Assembly (NCBI RefSeq): GCF_033878955.1
Contig: NZ_CP138858.1
Span: 1,736,001 to 1,800,000, forward strand
Length of the DNA: 64,000 nt
Reading direction: 5' to 3'
Source of the DNA: Coraliomargarita algicola
GTDB taxonomy: Bacteria; Verrucomicrobiota; Verrucomicrobiia; Opitutales; Coraliomargaritaceae
This document shows positions 33,151 to 45,100 of the stretch, in pieces. The first letter of the stretch is position 1. The number at the start of each line of letters is the position of its first letter. The position numbers and the translations under genes are program-made. Under the pieces are notes generated by a model. The model was not told the DNA's origin, ran no database searches, and saw only the letters and a program-made list of their open reading frames with translations.

Positions 33151-34560
33151 ATGAGTAAGATGACTGTCAAAGATTTTGGTTTTCCCTACCTCGGAAAACT
33201 CACACCGCCTCAAGCCACTAAAATAAGTTCCTCACGCCTGGGAGTCGGCTTTGAAACACTCGACCGTGACATGTGGGACGTCGCTCCGGCCTGGCCTGTA
33301 TTGAATGAGTTGGGCGTCAAATGGGCACGGGTGCAGACAGGCTGGGCCAAGACAGAAAAAGTCTCAGGTGTCTACGATTTCGCGTGGTTGGACGAGATCG
33401 TGGATCAGCTGCTAGAGCGCGGCGTGCAACCGTGGCTCAGCGTCAGTTACGGCAACCCACTCTACACACCAACGGCCACAGCGGATGGCACCGGATTTCC
33501 TCCCGTCTACACAGAAGCTGAGCGTCAAGGCTGGGCCGCCTATGTCAGAGCCCTAACCCGCCACTACCGCACACGCATCCAGCACTACGAAATCTGGAAC
33601 GAGCCCGATGCTGGATTTTTTAAACCCAAATCGGATGCCGCGCTCTACGTCGAGCTAGTCAAAGCGACTAGCTTGGCCATACGTGCCGAGCATCCCAACG
33701 CGTACATAATCGGTGGTGCATTAGGTGTAGCCATGCACCCCGGCGGACTTGAATTCACGCAGAAGTGCCTCGAACACGGCATGGCCGAAATGATCGATGC
33801 AATCAGTTATCACGGCTACAAGTTTCTGCCGGAACAATACGCCGATCAAGAATTCCCAGCCTACCTGCGCCTGATTCGCAGCTACAAGCCCGACATCGCC
33901 TATTGGCAAGGGGAAACGGGCTGTCCCTCAAAAGTGCCAGCGGGTAACGGACAAGCGCTTGCAGAAATGACCGTGAGCGAAGAGATTCAAGCGCGCTGGT
34001 TGACACGCCGCATCTTAGTCGAGCTTGGGTTCGATGCCGCGATTGTGAGTTATTTCAACATGGGGGACTTCACCAAGTATCTATTCGGTGGCGAACTTGG
34101 CTACACCTCGCACTATGGCCTGATCCGAATGGAAGACGGCTTACCCAAACCCGCCTACTACGCCTTACAAAGTCTGGCTGCGCTACTGCACGATCCACTG
34201 GAGGTCGCCAAGGGGCGCACCTCCTTCCGCCTTCAAACCGGAGATGACACCAATCCAATCACTCGCGAACAAGCAGCCGCCGCCTATCAAGTCAACCTCG
34301 TCCGCGGCAACGTACCCGTACACGCCTGGTGGCTACGTGAACTGGTAGAAAGTGACTGCAAATGGCAAAGTATCACCTTCTACTACTGGCTTGATCAGGC
34401 CCTTAAGCTGCCCAATCCTGTCTTAATCGATCCGATCGCTCAGGACGTATACCAACTGGAATTAAAGCGTAACTACAACATGAATGAATTCGCCAATTTA
34501 CCCATTTCAAATTCACCGATGTTGCTGACTGATCGCTCTATCGTATCCTACCAAAGCTAA
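33151..34560 (+). CDS. GH39-like clan A glycoside hydrolase
   Basis: A 469-residue TIM-barrel enzyme of clan GH-A. The acid/base is Glu151 in HYEIWNEPDAGFF and the likely nucleophile is Glu255 in YWQGETGCPS; SYHGYKF and YVRALTRHYR lie where expected for GH39-type beta-xylosidase/iduronidase relatives. There is no signal peptide, so it is probably cytosolic. Substrate is uncertain: beta-xylosides, or uronides from marine polysaccharides, are possible. It starts a divergent transcript opposite the GH13 gene and is convergent with the GH95-like gene 39 bases downstream. The assignment to GH39 rather than another clan A family is tentative. Confidence 0.8.
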   Translation: MSKMTVKDFGFPYLGKLTPPQATKISSSRLGVGFETLDRDMWDVAPAWPVLNELGVKWARVQTGWAKTEKVSGVYDFAWLDEIVDQLLERGVQPWLSVSYGNPLYTPTATADGTGFPPVYTEAERQGWAAYVRALTRHYRTRIQHYEIWNEPDAGFFKPKSDAALYVELVKATSLAIRAEHPNAYIIGGALGVAMHPGGLEFTQKCLEHGMAEMIDAISYHGYKFLPEQYADQEFPAYLRLIRSYKPDIAYWQGETGCPSKVPAGNGQALAEMTVSEEIQARWLTRRILVELGFDAAIVSYFNMGDFTKYLFGGELGYTSHYGLIRMEDGLPKPAYYALQSLAALLHDPLEVAKGRTSFRLQTGDDTNPITREQAAAAYQVNLVRGNVPVHAWWLRELVESDCKWQSITFYYWLDQALKLPNPVLIDPIAQDVYQLELKRNYNMNEFANLPISNSPMLLTDRSIVSYQS

Positions 34561-34599
34561 GATAGGTAAGAAACAGAAGCGCCGATGGGGCGCGAGCTC

Positions 34600-36774
34600 T
34601 CAGCTCGAAGCGTGGCCAGCAAGTAACTCGACCACCTCACCCGCGGCAAGTGTTTGCTCAATGATTGGACCACGTGGATCTTCAGGCCAGAGATTAGCGA
34701 CTCGACAGATACCCGCTCGCGATGCAGTGATCCGCACCCATTCGACTCCACTTGGACCACGACGAGCACTCAGACGAAAGCCTCCTTCGACGTGTATATT
34801 CTCAAACGCGCATGTGCGCCATGCAGCGGGTACACCTTGGAAGAGATGCAACACCCCACGGCGCGAGTGCACCATGGCGTCAAGTACGGCTGTCGTCGCA
34901 CACATCCCGGCATCCATTTGCATCTTCTCATCTAGAACATCGGACTTCACTGCCTCAGCGGTGCTCAAGTTCGAATTGGAAAACTGCGGATCATGCAAGG
35001 TGCCTTGCCCTTCATTGGTATAAATCGAAGACCAGTAATGCATCTGAGCGACAGCAACTTCAGGATTCCCCGCGCGATGATGCAGCATCGCTGCCCACGG
35101 AATACACCAGCCACTCCAATGTCCCATGCCCAACCGGTGCCACTGCCGAATGGATCGCTCCAAAATCGGCCTCCACTTCAGATCCTCAAAATCAAAAACA
35201 TCAAACGGACACATTCCTGCTAAATGCGAATGATGCCGATGACTCTCCTCCAAAGCTAAGCCTTCCCACAGCGCCACCACGTCCCCGCCCTTTGCCGGTT
35301 CAGTCGCCACGGTTGCCAGCGGTAATTGCTCACGGATTTCTTGCCAGATAGGTGCAGGCGTCTCTTGCAAGACGTCAGCCGCAGTCTGCAGCGACTCCGC
35401 CAAGCTATGACACGCTGCAAGTTGGAAGCTGGCATCTCTACCCCAGGCATTCATCGCCGCTCCACGGTATTCAGGAGAGACACTCAAGGCCATGCTAAAG
35501 GAACCATCCCCGCGACGCTCTAGCATCGCCTCATAAACACGCATGGCTCCCTTCATGAATGGAAATGCGGTTTCACGCAAAAAGGCCTCGTCCCCCGAAT
35601 AAACCCAATAATCAAACATCATCCGAGCCACCCATGCCGTGCATGCATGATCCACTGTCCCAGTCCAGAAAGCCCCGATAATACCACAGTGATCATCCAC
35701 CGCATGTGGCAGCAAATAGCCATCATCGATGCCGACAAACAGACGCGCATTTTCACGCAAGATCGGCAACCAGCCCTCAATCATTCGAAAGAGTGGCAAC
35801 AGGTGCTCAAACAATCCCGCTCGATAAGCAGGCCAATAGCACATTTGTACATTGATGTTGAAGTGATAATCACTCGACCACGGAGGCATCTGATAGTCTT
35901 CAATCCACGGCCCTTGTAAAGTCGCCGCAACACCACTGGGTTTAGTGAGCCCTGCAAATTTATATAGACCATAGTTCAATAAGAACTCGTAAGACTTGTC
36001 CGGAACTTCAATCGTCGGCACCCGTGCCCAATAAGCGTCCCACCATTGAGCATTCGCCTCACATGAGGCGGAAGACAAGACCTCGACGAGGTCTTCGGAA
36101 AGAGTCGCAGCGAGTTTCAAGCCCGCTCCGTCGAATGCATCCACCCACCCTACCGAAACTGTTTCATCAATAGGCGTCCGCTGCATCCATCCATCTGCGC
36201 CATGGGGCAGCGCTTCTGGGGGCGGGAAGGAAATCTCTCGCAAATAGTCACCGACAGACTCCCAAGCGGGACGTGCACTCGCCTCAGGAAGCTTGAGACC
36301 ATCTACACTTTTAATCTCTAATAAGGGCGCGTCCAAGCAAAGCTCAAGTGTCACACGTGCCAGCTGACCTGCAGTATTTTGCAACTGTACAGTCGCAACC
36401 GCCGAACAAAAATCCAAGTCCACCTGCATGAGCGACCATTCAGCAGGAAAGATGAATTCCACCCGTCCAATTGGCAGCACTGAAGAGCGAGCGGGGTCGC
36501 CAGGATTGGCGGGTGCTTCTGAAAAAATCTCCCGAATCGCCGACTCGTCCCCTGCCACCAGCAAGCTGTGCAAGTTCTGGTAGTTCATCTCAGGCTTCCA
36601 GGATTTCCCACCCCGATGATCCCAGAAATCAGCCCGGCTAATTGTCAGCTTTAGGCACTGCCCACTCCCCCAAACCAGCACGCCCATACGCCCATTCCCC
36701 AGAGGCACCCCCGCATGTGGACGTACCAAAGGAAACGGCCAAGTGTGGCCTTTATTGACGGAAACTTGCTCCAT
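34600..36774 (-). CDS. GH95-like glycoside hydrolase (alpha-fucosidase/galactosidase type)
   Basis: A 724-residue protein with the layout of GH95 enzymes: an N-terminal beta domain starting with PHAGVPLGNGRMGVLVWGSG and a central (alpha/alpha)6 barrel containing MPPWSSDYHFNINVQMCYWPAYRAGL, SVSPEYRG, RHHSHLAGMCPFD and GHWSGWCIPWAAMLHHRAG, followed by a C-terminal beta segment. GH95 removes alpha-1,2-L-fucose or alpha-L-galactose from glycans by inversion. No signal peptide is present, so it should be cytosolic. It lies 42 bases downstream of a PEP-CTERM protein gene on the same strand. A small hairpin (CGAGCT/AGCTCG at 34593-34607) covers its stop codon. Confidence 0.85.
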   Translation of the reverse strand: MEQVSVNKGHTWPFPLVRPHAGVPLGNGRMGVLVWGSGQCLKLTISRADFWDHRGGKSWKPEMNYQNLHSLLVAGDESAIREIFSEAPANPGDPARSSVLPIGRVEFIFPAEWSLMQVDLDFCSAVATVQLQNTAGQLARVTLELCLDAPLLEIKSVDGLKLPEASARPAWESVGDYLREISFPPPEALPHGADGWMQRTPIDETVSVGWVDAFDGAGLKLAATLSEDLVEVLSSASCEANAQWWDAYWARVPTIEVPDKSYEFLLNYGLYKFAGLTKPSGVAATLQGPWIEDYQMPPWSSDYHFNINVQMCYWPAYRAGLFEHLLPLFRMIEGWLPILRENARLFVGIDDGYLLPHAVDDHCGIIGAFWTGTVDHACTAWVARMMFDYWVYSGDEAFLRETAFPFMKGAMRVYEAMLERRGDGSFSMALSVSPEYRGAAMNAWGRDASFQLAACHSLAESLQTAADVLQETPAPIWQEIREQLPLATVATEPAKGGDVVALWEGLALEESHRHHSHLAGMCPFDVFDFEDLKWRPILERSIRQWHRLGMGHWSGWCIPWAAMLHHRAGNPEVAVAQMHYWSSIYTNEGQGTLHDPQFSNSNLSTAEAVKSDVLDEKMQMDAGMCATTAVLDAMVHSRRGVLHLFQGVPAAWRTCAFENIHVEGGFRLSARRGPSGVEWVRITASRAGICRVANLWPEDPRGPIIEQTLAAGEVVELLAGHASS

Positions 36775-36816
36775 GATCCAAAATGCTCTTAACCACCTGA
36801 TTAGAAGGCAATTGTA

Positions 36817-37686
36817 TTAAGCACAGCGACGCCCCAAGCCCAAGGCCAAGACCCCCAGCCCGAACCATAATGCGGAATTTGGTTCGGGGATGACAGCAAG
36901 ATTCAAATCACTCATACTAGTCCCCACACGAATTTCATCCTGATAATAATTCAAGCCAGCAGAGCCATGGACATCTGTCTTCACATCAACAGCCCCCCAA
37001 TCTCCATAAATATGGCTCAGGCTTTGATCCCCTAGGATCGTACCTTGAGCGCTGCTCGTCAAACTAGCAATACTCGTGGCATCTGTTGGATTAAACCAAA
37101 AATCAAATGTCTCCTTACCCGCAAGTATCGAACTCGAGGCGAACTCATCCGTAACCGTCATCCGACCGACGATCAAAGCAGTCTCTCCGGTTCCTGTCTC
37201 GCCCGCCACACCATACTGCGTGCCAACATATCCAGCAGTGGAGCCATTAAAGACAAACTGATTATCCAATAGACCGAAGCTAAAATAGGTGCTATTTCCA
37301 CCATCAAACTTCATCGAAATATAATTATAGTCACCACCTGCATTGTCTGTCATTGCAACAAGTGCCGCAAACCAATACTGCGTCGTGGAGCCTAAAGCGC
37401 TATCAGCACTAAATGTCGGCGCAACCACGACTGCAGAACTAACAAAATTCGAATTGTCGACCGAAAGCGAGCCCCCGGTCTCCCCCAGCATCCCTGCATG
37501 CTCTAAACCCGTAGACCGAACGTCCACTAAATCCGAAGTGACCGAGCCACTCGTCCACCCCTGCTGCCCGACGAGATCCCCCTCCACATATGGTGGCATA
37601 GAGAAAGAATCACTCATGAGCGTAGCGGCTGATGCGTTGCAACAAAGTAAAGCAAGAGAGAATAGGGACGAAGTATGCTGTTTCAT
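36817..37686 (-). CDS. PEP-CTERM sorted surface protein, function unknown
   Basis: A 289-residue exported protein: a signal peptide (MKQHTSSLFSLALLCCNASA), a beta-rich body resembling a lectin/LamG-like jelly roll (TQYWFAALVAMTDNAGG, YNYISMKFDGG, TFDFWFNPTD, GSAGLNYYQDEIRVGTS), and a C-terminal exosortase signal VIPEPNSALWFGLGVLALGLGRRC. It probably binds or coats extracellular polymer; the jelly-roll reading is from strand pattern. It precedes the GH95-like gene and may be co-transcribed with it, linking a surface protein with an intracellular fucosidase-type enzyme. Confidence 0.85.
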   Translation of the reverse strand: MKQHTSSLFSLALLCCNASAATLMSDSFSMPPYVEGDLVGQQGWTSGSVTSDLVDVRSTGLEHAGMLGETGGSLSVDNSNFVSSAVVVAPTFSADSALGSTTQYWFAALVAMTDNAGGDYNYISMKFDGGNSTYFSFGLLDNQFVFNGSTAGYVGTQYGVAGETGTGETALIVGRMTVTDEFASSSILAGKETFDFWFNPTDATSIASLTSSAQGTILGDQSLSHIYGDWGAVDVKTDVHGSAGLNYYQDEIRVGTSMSDLNLAVIPEPNSALWFGLGVLALGLGRRCA

Positions 37687-37862
37687 TAGTTATTTTTGAG
37701 AAAAAGAAGGTTATGTGAAACGTACATCTCTCACTTATTTTCAATTAATTCAAGGTTGAATTAACGCATTGCGCATTTTAGCTACGCCCCTAACTTTACT
37801 TAGAGCCCAAGGAGGAAACATGCAGCCTGTCTTAAGCTAAAAACGCTCCCACGACATTCCCG

Positions 37863-38939
37863 TCACGTCTTTTTCTTTGAAACGTTTTTCTCGACGGGCT
37901 TTTGCAGCTTCACGCTGGGCCCGTCGATCCAAACACTCTCAATCTGCACGACTTTAGGAAATTCCTGCGAGCCAAACTCATTTTTCTGAAGCTGCCCCAC
38001 CACTAAATCCACGCCTGCGCTACCAACGACACGATTGTTTTGACGCATACCCGCGATATTCGCGAGGGCATCGTGCCAGTCCAGATGCACCAGCCCCAGA
38101 TCTTTGGGAATACGGATACCGTCATCCTGTAAAACACTATAAAATTCGGATTTATTTGTGATCACCACGTCGGGTCTTTGCTGGCGAATGGCCTGGAGCG
38201 CCGCATGTGGATCGTCGAGATCCAATGGCACGACGGGAATCTGATCCAGCACAGATAAATGACGAGCCGCACTGTAAAAACCTGCGCTAAATTTATCTTC
38301 CAACAAGGCATCATCATGGGGCGGCACCACCAGCATAGGGCGCTTATAGCCCAGTTCTAATACCTTTCCGGTGGCACGACGAGCAGTGAGATACTGATCA
38401 TTGGAAGCGCAATTCAAACGGTTATTCAAATGTGTCACTCCAATTACCGCACAGGCAAAATCATACCAAAAATCCACATAACCACGGTCAATGGTATCCG
38501 GGCTGAGCGCCGCAATCAATATCAGGCCACGAATGCCGCGCGTCTCTACGATCTGTTTGAGTCGCTGCGGACGCATATCAGGCTGTTGCAACCAAAACTC
38601 TTCGATCCCATAGCCCAGGTCTTCAGCTCGTCGCAAGACACCTTCACGCAAGCGTCGAAAGGTATGATTCTTACTCAAATCACTAATTGGAGAGCAGTTG
38701 ATCAAGCCAAGATTCGCCTGAAAAGTCGGCTGACGACCAGCACGCAGCTGTGTCATCAGCGAGTCCACCACCGGATTACGCCGATAGCCCATTTCTTCAG
38801 CAATCTGCTGTATGCGCAGACGCGTCGCCTCGGGGATACGGGGATCGTTACGCAGAGCGAGGGAAACAGCAGATTTACTGACTCCAGCAGCTTGGCCGAT
38901 TTGCTGCATATTAGGGCGGCGCTCAGGGGAATGGGGCAT
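37863..38939 (-). CDS. LacI family transcriptional regulator
   Basis: A 358-residue LacI-type repressor. The N-terminal helix-turn-helix NMQQIGQAAGVSKSAVSLALRNDPRI and hinge region GYRRNPVVDSLMTQL are classical; the rest is a sugar-binding sensor domain (GLILIAALS, CAVIGVTHLN, PDVVITNKSEFY, LGLVHLDWHD, VVGSAGVDLVVGQLQ). The C-terminal tail is lysine-rich (EKNVSKKKT). It is divergent from the giant GH13/GH57 gene, 180 bases apart, and is the obvious candidate regulator of the alpha-glucan enzyme cluster. I could not find a convincing LacI operator palindrome in that space. Confidence 0.93.
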   Translation of the reverse strand: MPHSPERRPNMQQIGQAAGVSKSAVSLALRNDPRIPEATRLRIQQIAEEMGYRRNPVVDSLMTQLRAGRQPTFQANLGLINCSPISDLSKNHTFRRLREGVLRRAEDLGYGIEEFWLQQPDMRPQRLKQIVETRGIRGLILIAALSPDTIDRGYVDFWYDFACAVIGVTHLNNRLNCASNDQYLTARRATGKVLELGYKRPMLVVPPHDDALLEDKFSAGFYSAARHLSVLDQIPVVPLDLDDPHAALQAIRQQRPDVVITNKSEFYSVLQDDGIRIPKDLGLVHLDWHDALANIAGMRQNNRVVGSAGVDLVVGQLQKNEFGSQEFPKVVQIESVWIDGPSVKLQKPVEKNVSKKKT

Positions 38940-39119
38940 TAAAACTATTAGATGGTAGTGTCTCTCTAATCACAATCAAAGCAGCTCGTCGACCGTTGAA
39001 CAAGCTTTAATTACGTTTGTTTGACTGTCGAATCGTCGGACTACTTTCGCCAGAGACAAAATCACCTAGGCTGCCTGCCAATCATCCCCGAACGGTCTAC
39101 TTCGTAGGCTCCCCACCCA

Positions 39120-42100
39120 ATGCTTTTATCCCTAAAACCGCTCACAGCCACACTACGGCTGACTGCCCTGCTACTCATAACTCTAAGCGTCCGCACGACC
39201 CTAGGCGAGGCCATGCTCCAGTATTTCAACACGGACTGGGCAGAGATCACCCGCAAGATGCCGGAGCTGGCCGAAGCGGGCTACTCCTCGCTGTGGCTGC
39301 CGCCCCCCACTAAAGGCTCGGGCGGTCTTTCCGTCGGCTACGACCTGTGGGACCCCTTCGACCTGGGCAGCAAGAACCAGCGCAACACCGTGCGTACTCG
39401 CTACGGCACAGAAGCGGAGTTGCTGGAGCTGGTCAAAACCGCTCACCGTTTTGGCATCCGGGTCTATTTTGATAACATCATGAACCACCGGGCCTTTGAC
39501 ATCCCGGGCTACAATGAAGACACCCCGATCGACGTCTACCCTGGCATGGTGCCGGAAGATTTCCACCTACAGACCACCCAGGAGGGCTTTTACCGCAAGT
39601 GGAACAACACCCGCGACTGGAACAGCGCCTGGCAGGTGCAAAACCTCGGCCTCGCCGATTTGATCGACATCGCCCAGGAGCCCGGCACCACCAACTACAA
39701 TTTTGGCCCCACCGAAGGCAGCACTTTTCCGAAGATCAAATTCATCCGCGACCCCGATCGCCCCGAGCAATACGCTTACGATAAAGACGACAACTACATC
39801 GGCTTCGGCGGCCTGCTCCCGCTCGCCGAAGGCCTGTTAAACACTGAGGGCAACCCCACTCCCAGCGAGGCCCAAATCAAAGCCCGAGCACAGCAATACC
39901 TACAAGACAACGCCGGCTACTACGAAGAGTATGTGCAAGACTACCTCAACCGCGCGGCTCGTTGGCTAATGGATCGCACCCATGCGGACGGCCTGCGCCT
40001 CGACGCGGTGAAACACGCGCAGGCGGATTTCTTCGGCGCGACCTTTGGCGAGGACAAAGACTCCAGCAACTACGGCTACCTGGGCCAAGTGCAGGTGCAG
40101 TATAATCTCACCCGCGGCTTCTCCGATTGGAACAACCACCGCGACACCGTCTTCGACACTGAAGCGCCCCGCGACGATGCCATGGTCTTTGGCGAACACC
40201 TCGGCGAGCCTCCAGGCTATAGCGACTACTTCAGTGCGGGTATGCGACTGGTCGACAATCCCCTCCGCACGGAATTCAACAGTCGTCTCGGTAGCCCTTG
40301 GAATGGTCTCAATGGTTTCGATAACTCCGGCGCAGGCGGCTTCGACCCCGCACTCACAGTCATGCACGCGCAGAGTCACGACAACGACTACGCCTCCCGC
40401 CGCGAGCTGCAACACGCCATGTATTTCACCCGCGCCGGACTCGGCCTGCTCTACACTGATGGCAACTACCAAGCCGAAACCCTCGGCGAATCCGGCGGCG
40501 CCTTCCCTCGTCACGCCAACACCTCCTTCCTCGGCCAATGGGATGACTCTCGCGTGCCCAACATCCTCTACATCCACGAGCAATTCGCCCGTGGCTACCA
40601 ACTCGGCAAATACTCCGACAGCGATGTCGTTGTTTACGAGCGCATGGATAAACGCGAAAACGGCAGCATGAGCGATGCCGACGGCGTCACCATGCTCTTT
40701 ATGCTCAACGACGATTACTCGTCAGGCCACGGCGTCAATTTCGGCACCAGTTTTCCCGCTACCCCCGGCGGCAACGATGCTTACCTGTATAACTACTCCA
40801 GCTACTACGGCGGCCCTTTCTACACTTACGCGTCCAACATCGTGAATGGCTCCACCATCGTCCCCGCCGGCGGCTACTTCGTATTTGGTTGGAAAAACCC
40901 CGATCCTTCTAGCCTGTGGGCCAACTCCGGCGGCCGCCCGCTCACCATCTATCAAGGCGGCGTCGAAGTCGGCACCGTTGATGTGCTGCGCAAAGACGGC
41001 CCCAACGGCGATGCCGATTTCCACGGCGACACACTGCCGAGTTCCAGCCAACCAATCATCAGCAATCTCGAAAACAACGACTTCGCCTACACCGCCACCG
41101 TGCCCCGCATCACCGACGGCACACAGGTGCGCTTCGTCGCTCGCGTTGATGGCTCCGCCGAAAACATCCTGCTCAAACTCGACGGCGGCATCGACCTCAA
41201 CGACACCAACCACGCCGGCGGCGACCCGCGCGACAATCCTCCCGCACTCGCGACCGACACCTTCCTCGGCTACGAACAAGCCACTTTTGTCGACCGCATC
41301 GGCCCCGAAAAATTCGCCGCCACGGACACCGCACGTTGCATCTTCGGCTCTGCTGGCGCGGAGACCTTCACCGCGGGCGCAGCAACCGCAAACGGCTTTG
41401 GCGACAACCCACAAGAGACGGCCGCCGCGACCTTCGTCTTTCACGATCCCACGGCCGGATTCGACAGTTGGACACCGGACGACGGCGCGCTCGCCACAGC
41501 CACCCAGCTCGACCAGACCGGCAGCTCCACCATCATTTGGGTAAAGACCAACAGCGTCGGCGCAGGCTTCAAAGCTTACGTTTATTACACCACCGATGGC
41601 AGTGCCCCCGAAGGCGCGGGCGCATGGGGCCGCGGCACCACTCAAGTCGCCGAAGCCTTCTACGTCGTGCCCAACACCGAGGACGGCGACAACTGGTGGC
41701 GCGCCGAAATCAACCCCACTCCCGCGGGCACTTTAAAATATAAGATCAGTGTTTATAAAACATTCCAGCCGAGCGTGTTCCCCAGCGGCGCGGCCGAAGT
41801 CGCCCTCAAGACGAAGATGATGACCACCTTCCAAACCTCCGAGCGCGACCTCACCACCGTCACCGTGCGTCCACACAACGACTACGGCGTCAGCGAAACC
41901 GGCCTCGAAGAAGGCATGCACATGATCGCCGCACGCACCTTCCTCGATCGCCCCGGCAAAGCCTCCATTTACAACACCTTCAAGCAAACCTTCTACTACG
42001 ATGCCGAACGCCCACAAGGCGAAGTGCGCTTCCCTGAAAACAACGGCGACACCATCGGCGGCTCCAGTTACGGTATCGTCGTCCGCACCGATGCCACCGT

Positions 42101-45100
42101 CAAAGAAGTTTGGTATCGTATCGAAGATTCGGATACGACCAACGACGACATCAACACCGGCGGCAGTAATGGCAACGGCGTCGGCTTCGAGCCCTTCACC
42201 GACACCAATCAAAACGGCACCCGCGACGCTGGCGAAAGCTACGACGACCTCAACGGCAACGAACAGTGGGATAACAACGTCGCCGAAATCTGGGCGCTCG
42301 CCTCCGAGCAAACACCCAGCCTCAACATCACCCCCGGCGATCCTGCCTATCGTAAAGAGTGGCGCTTCAACTACGTCAACGTACCCGCCACCGGCAGCGC
42401 CGACATCAAAGTGCGCTTCCGCGAACTCTCCTCTAGCAATTACGAAGACTTTGCGCTCAGCGACGAAGCTGGCCACTTCACCACACTCACACGCACCGTC
42501 AACACCGCCGGCCCCGACGAACGTATGTTCATCGCCTTCCCCGCGCAGAATCGCCAGATCGTAGACGATAACTACGTGATGAAGGTTTACTTCACCAAAT
42601 CACTGGCCGATGGCTTAACCGAACAGCAACTCATCGATCGCTTCTTGATTAACATCGGCTCGACCGAAGAGAACGACGCCGGTGAATCACAAAGCCGCGA
42701 CGACTACTCGATCGTTTATAACGAGACCAGCGAATACCACGCGCTGGCCTATCAATTGCCCAATCTCTATAACGACATCAACGACTACGATCACAAGATC
42801 ACCGTCACCCACGACCGCCCCACGCCCGCCACCGACTTCGAGTCGACCCGCATCGTGCGCGCGCTCCCCGTCACCACGCCACGCGTGCTGATCGTCAACC
42901 CACCGGAACTCGGCTCAGACAGCCGCCCTTACGAAATCATCCTGCCCGACGTGCCCGCCCCCACTGCCGACCAGCGCGAGTTTACCATACAAATCGCCAC
43001 CAATCTGGATGCGACCAACGTGGCACTCAACTTCGTCGATTTGAAAGGCTCCAGCATCGGCACACCGACCAGCGTAGTCTCGGGCAACAGCAAACTCTGG
43101 GACTTCACCTGGTCCGCCATCGCCGAGGGCAGCTACCGCTTCACCGCCACCGTCACCGCTCCAGGTGGCACCGGCACCGCCGATCGCAACACCAAGGTCA
43201 TCTTCCGCGAGCTGGTCGAGGAAGACCCCAACAACACCGACGATGATAACGACGGCCTGCTCGATGCCGATGAAAACACCGCTCAGCTCTTGCCCATCGT
43301 CAATTCGGATCAATGGACCAACGGCGACATTCACGCTTATTTCGCATTCGGCAGTTCCAATCCCTTCTCGCCCGACACCGACGGCGACGGCCTGCCCGAC
43401 GGGCTCGAAGTCGGCTGGCGCAATGCCCTCAACGCCGACACCGACGCAGCCGCCGACACCGACGGTGACGGCTTCAAAAACTTTATCGGCGACCTCGACC
43501 CGCCCTTTTACAACACGGTCGACAACTATGGCAATGTGCCCAACGTCGACAGCATCAGCGCAGGCGGCGACCGCACACGCCAGTCCGCCGGCAGTGTCAC
43601 CGATCCCACCAATCCCGACTCCGATTACGACGGCATTTCCGACGGGGTCGAAGACGCCAACCGCAACGGCTGGGTCGATGGCGATGGTGCCATCATCCCC
43701 GTCGACTATAATCCATGGGCAGGACGCGACTGGCCAGACGGCGTCAGACAGCCCAGCGAAACCTGGACCGAAACCGATCCCAACAACGCCGACACGGACG
43801 GCGATGGTGCCAGCGACGGCTATGGCGAAGACAGCAACTTCGATGGCGTCATCGCAGGCGACAGCAACAATGATCGCGTCTACGATGCAGGTGAAGCATG
43901 GTCCGAAACCGATCCTCTCAATCGCGACACCGACGGTGACGGACTCCCCGATGGCTGGGAAATCAACAACGGCCTCGACCCGCTCGATAACGGCACCGAT
44001 TCACTGCGCACCGCCGCAGTCGACGATGGCGACACCAACCAAGGCGCCACCGGCGACCCCGATGGCGACAGCTTCAGCAATGCCACCGAATTGGTGAACG
44101 GCACACGCCCGCTGGAAGACGATAACGTGCCACCGCCCCCCGCCAACTCGATCATCATCGGCCCCGGCGCAGACGACTCCGTCGGTAGCGTGAGCAACCT
44201 CAACGAATTCACCGATTGGACCATCGACGACCTGCTCGCTCTCGACGAATACGATGGCAACGGCGGCAACAACCAGGGCTCCGATATCTATAAAGCCTAC
44301 GACGGCTTCGATGAATCACGCGACATCGTGGCCTTCTACTTCCGCGACGGCGGAGCGGACGGCAAACTCTACTTCCGATTCGACTTCCAAGACCTCAAAG
44401 CCTTTGCAGAGGAAGGCAATCTCGATGCCTACATCGTCATCGACACCGGCAACACAGCCGTCGGCGAGTCCGCCCTACCCGAAGAAGTCGACACTCGCAC
44501 CAACATGAAATGGGAGGCCGTCGTCGCGATCTACAATGCCGACAACGGCGCCGTTTACATCGACACCGACTCCGGCAGCAACACCACCGCCATCGGCGAG
44601 GACCTCTTCAGCAAGGGCGTCGTGCGCCGCACCCAAGCCGATGCCAACGGTTTCAAACAAGCCTACTTCAATTCCCAATTGGACGCGATGGAAGCCTCTA
44701 TCAGTCGCCAAGCCTTGCTCGACGCAGGTTGGAATGGCAATGCCGACAACCTAAACTTCCAAGTCTACACCACCCGCGACGGCATCGACAACTCAGGCCC
44801 TGGCCTCGGTGATATCGGTGGCCGCAGCGACGTGCGCGACTCCATCCGCAACGACTACATCGCGTCTTCTTATTATAAAGATCAAAGCAATCTCAGCGGC
44901 GACAAGAGCATCCTCTACAGTTGGTTCAGCCGCACAGGCGACAACGACCGTGGCAAACGCGCCAAGGTCGCGCTCATCACACATGGCAATCAAGCCATCC
45001 GCTCCGCCAACGAAATGCACGACCGCATCCACGACGATGCCAGCACCGATCCCGCGGGCTACTTCCGCTTAGTCGATGCGCACGATGCCTTTGCTGCCGC

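Noticed and set aside
34752..35351. A 199-codon plus-strand frame inside the GH95-like gene
   Set aside because: It is rich in Ser, Pro, His and Arg without domain features, opposite a gene with clear family motifs.
38940..39119. LacI-type operator between the LacI gene and the giant amylase gene
   Set aside because: I looked for palindromes with a central CG in the 180 bases and found only short matches (for example GTCGAC) that are no better than chance.
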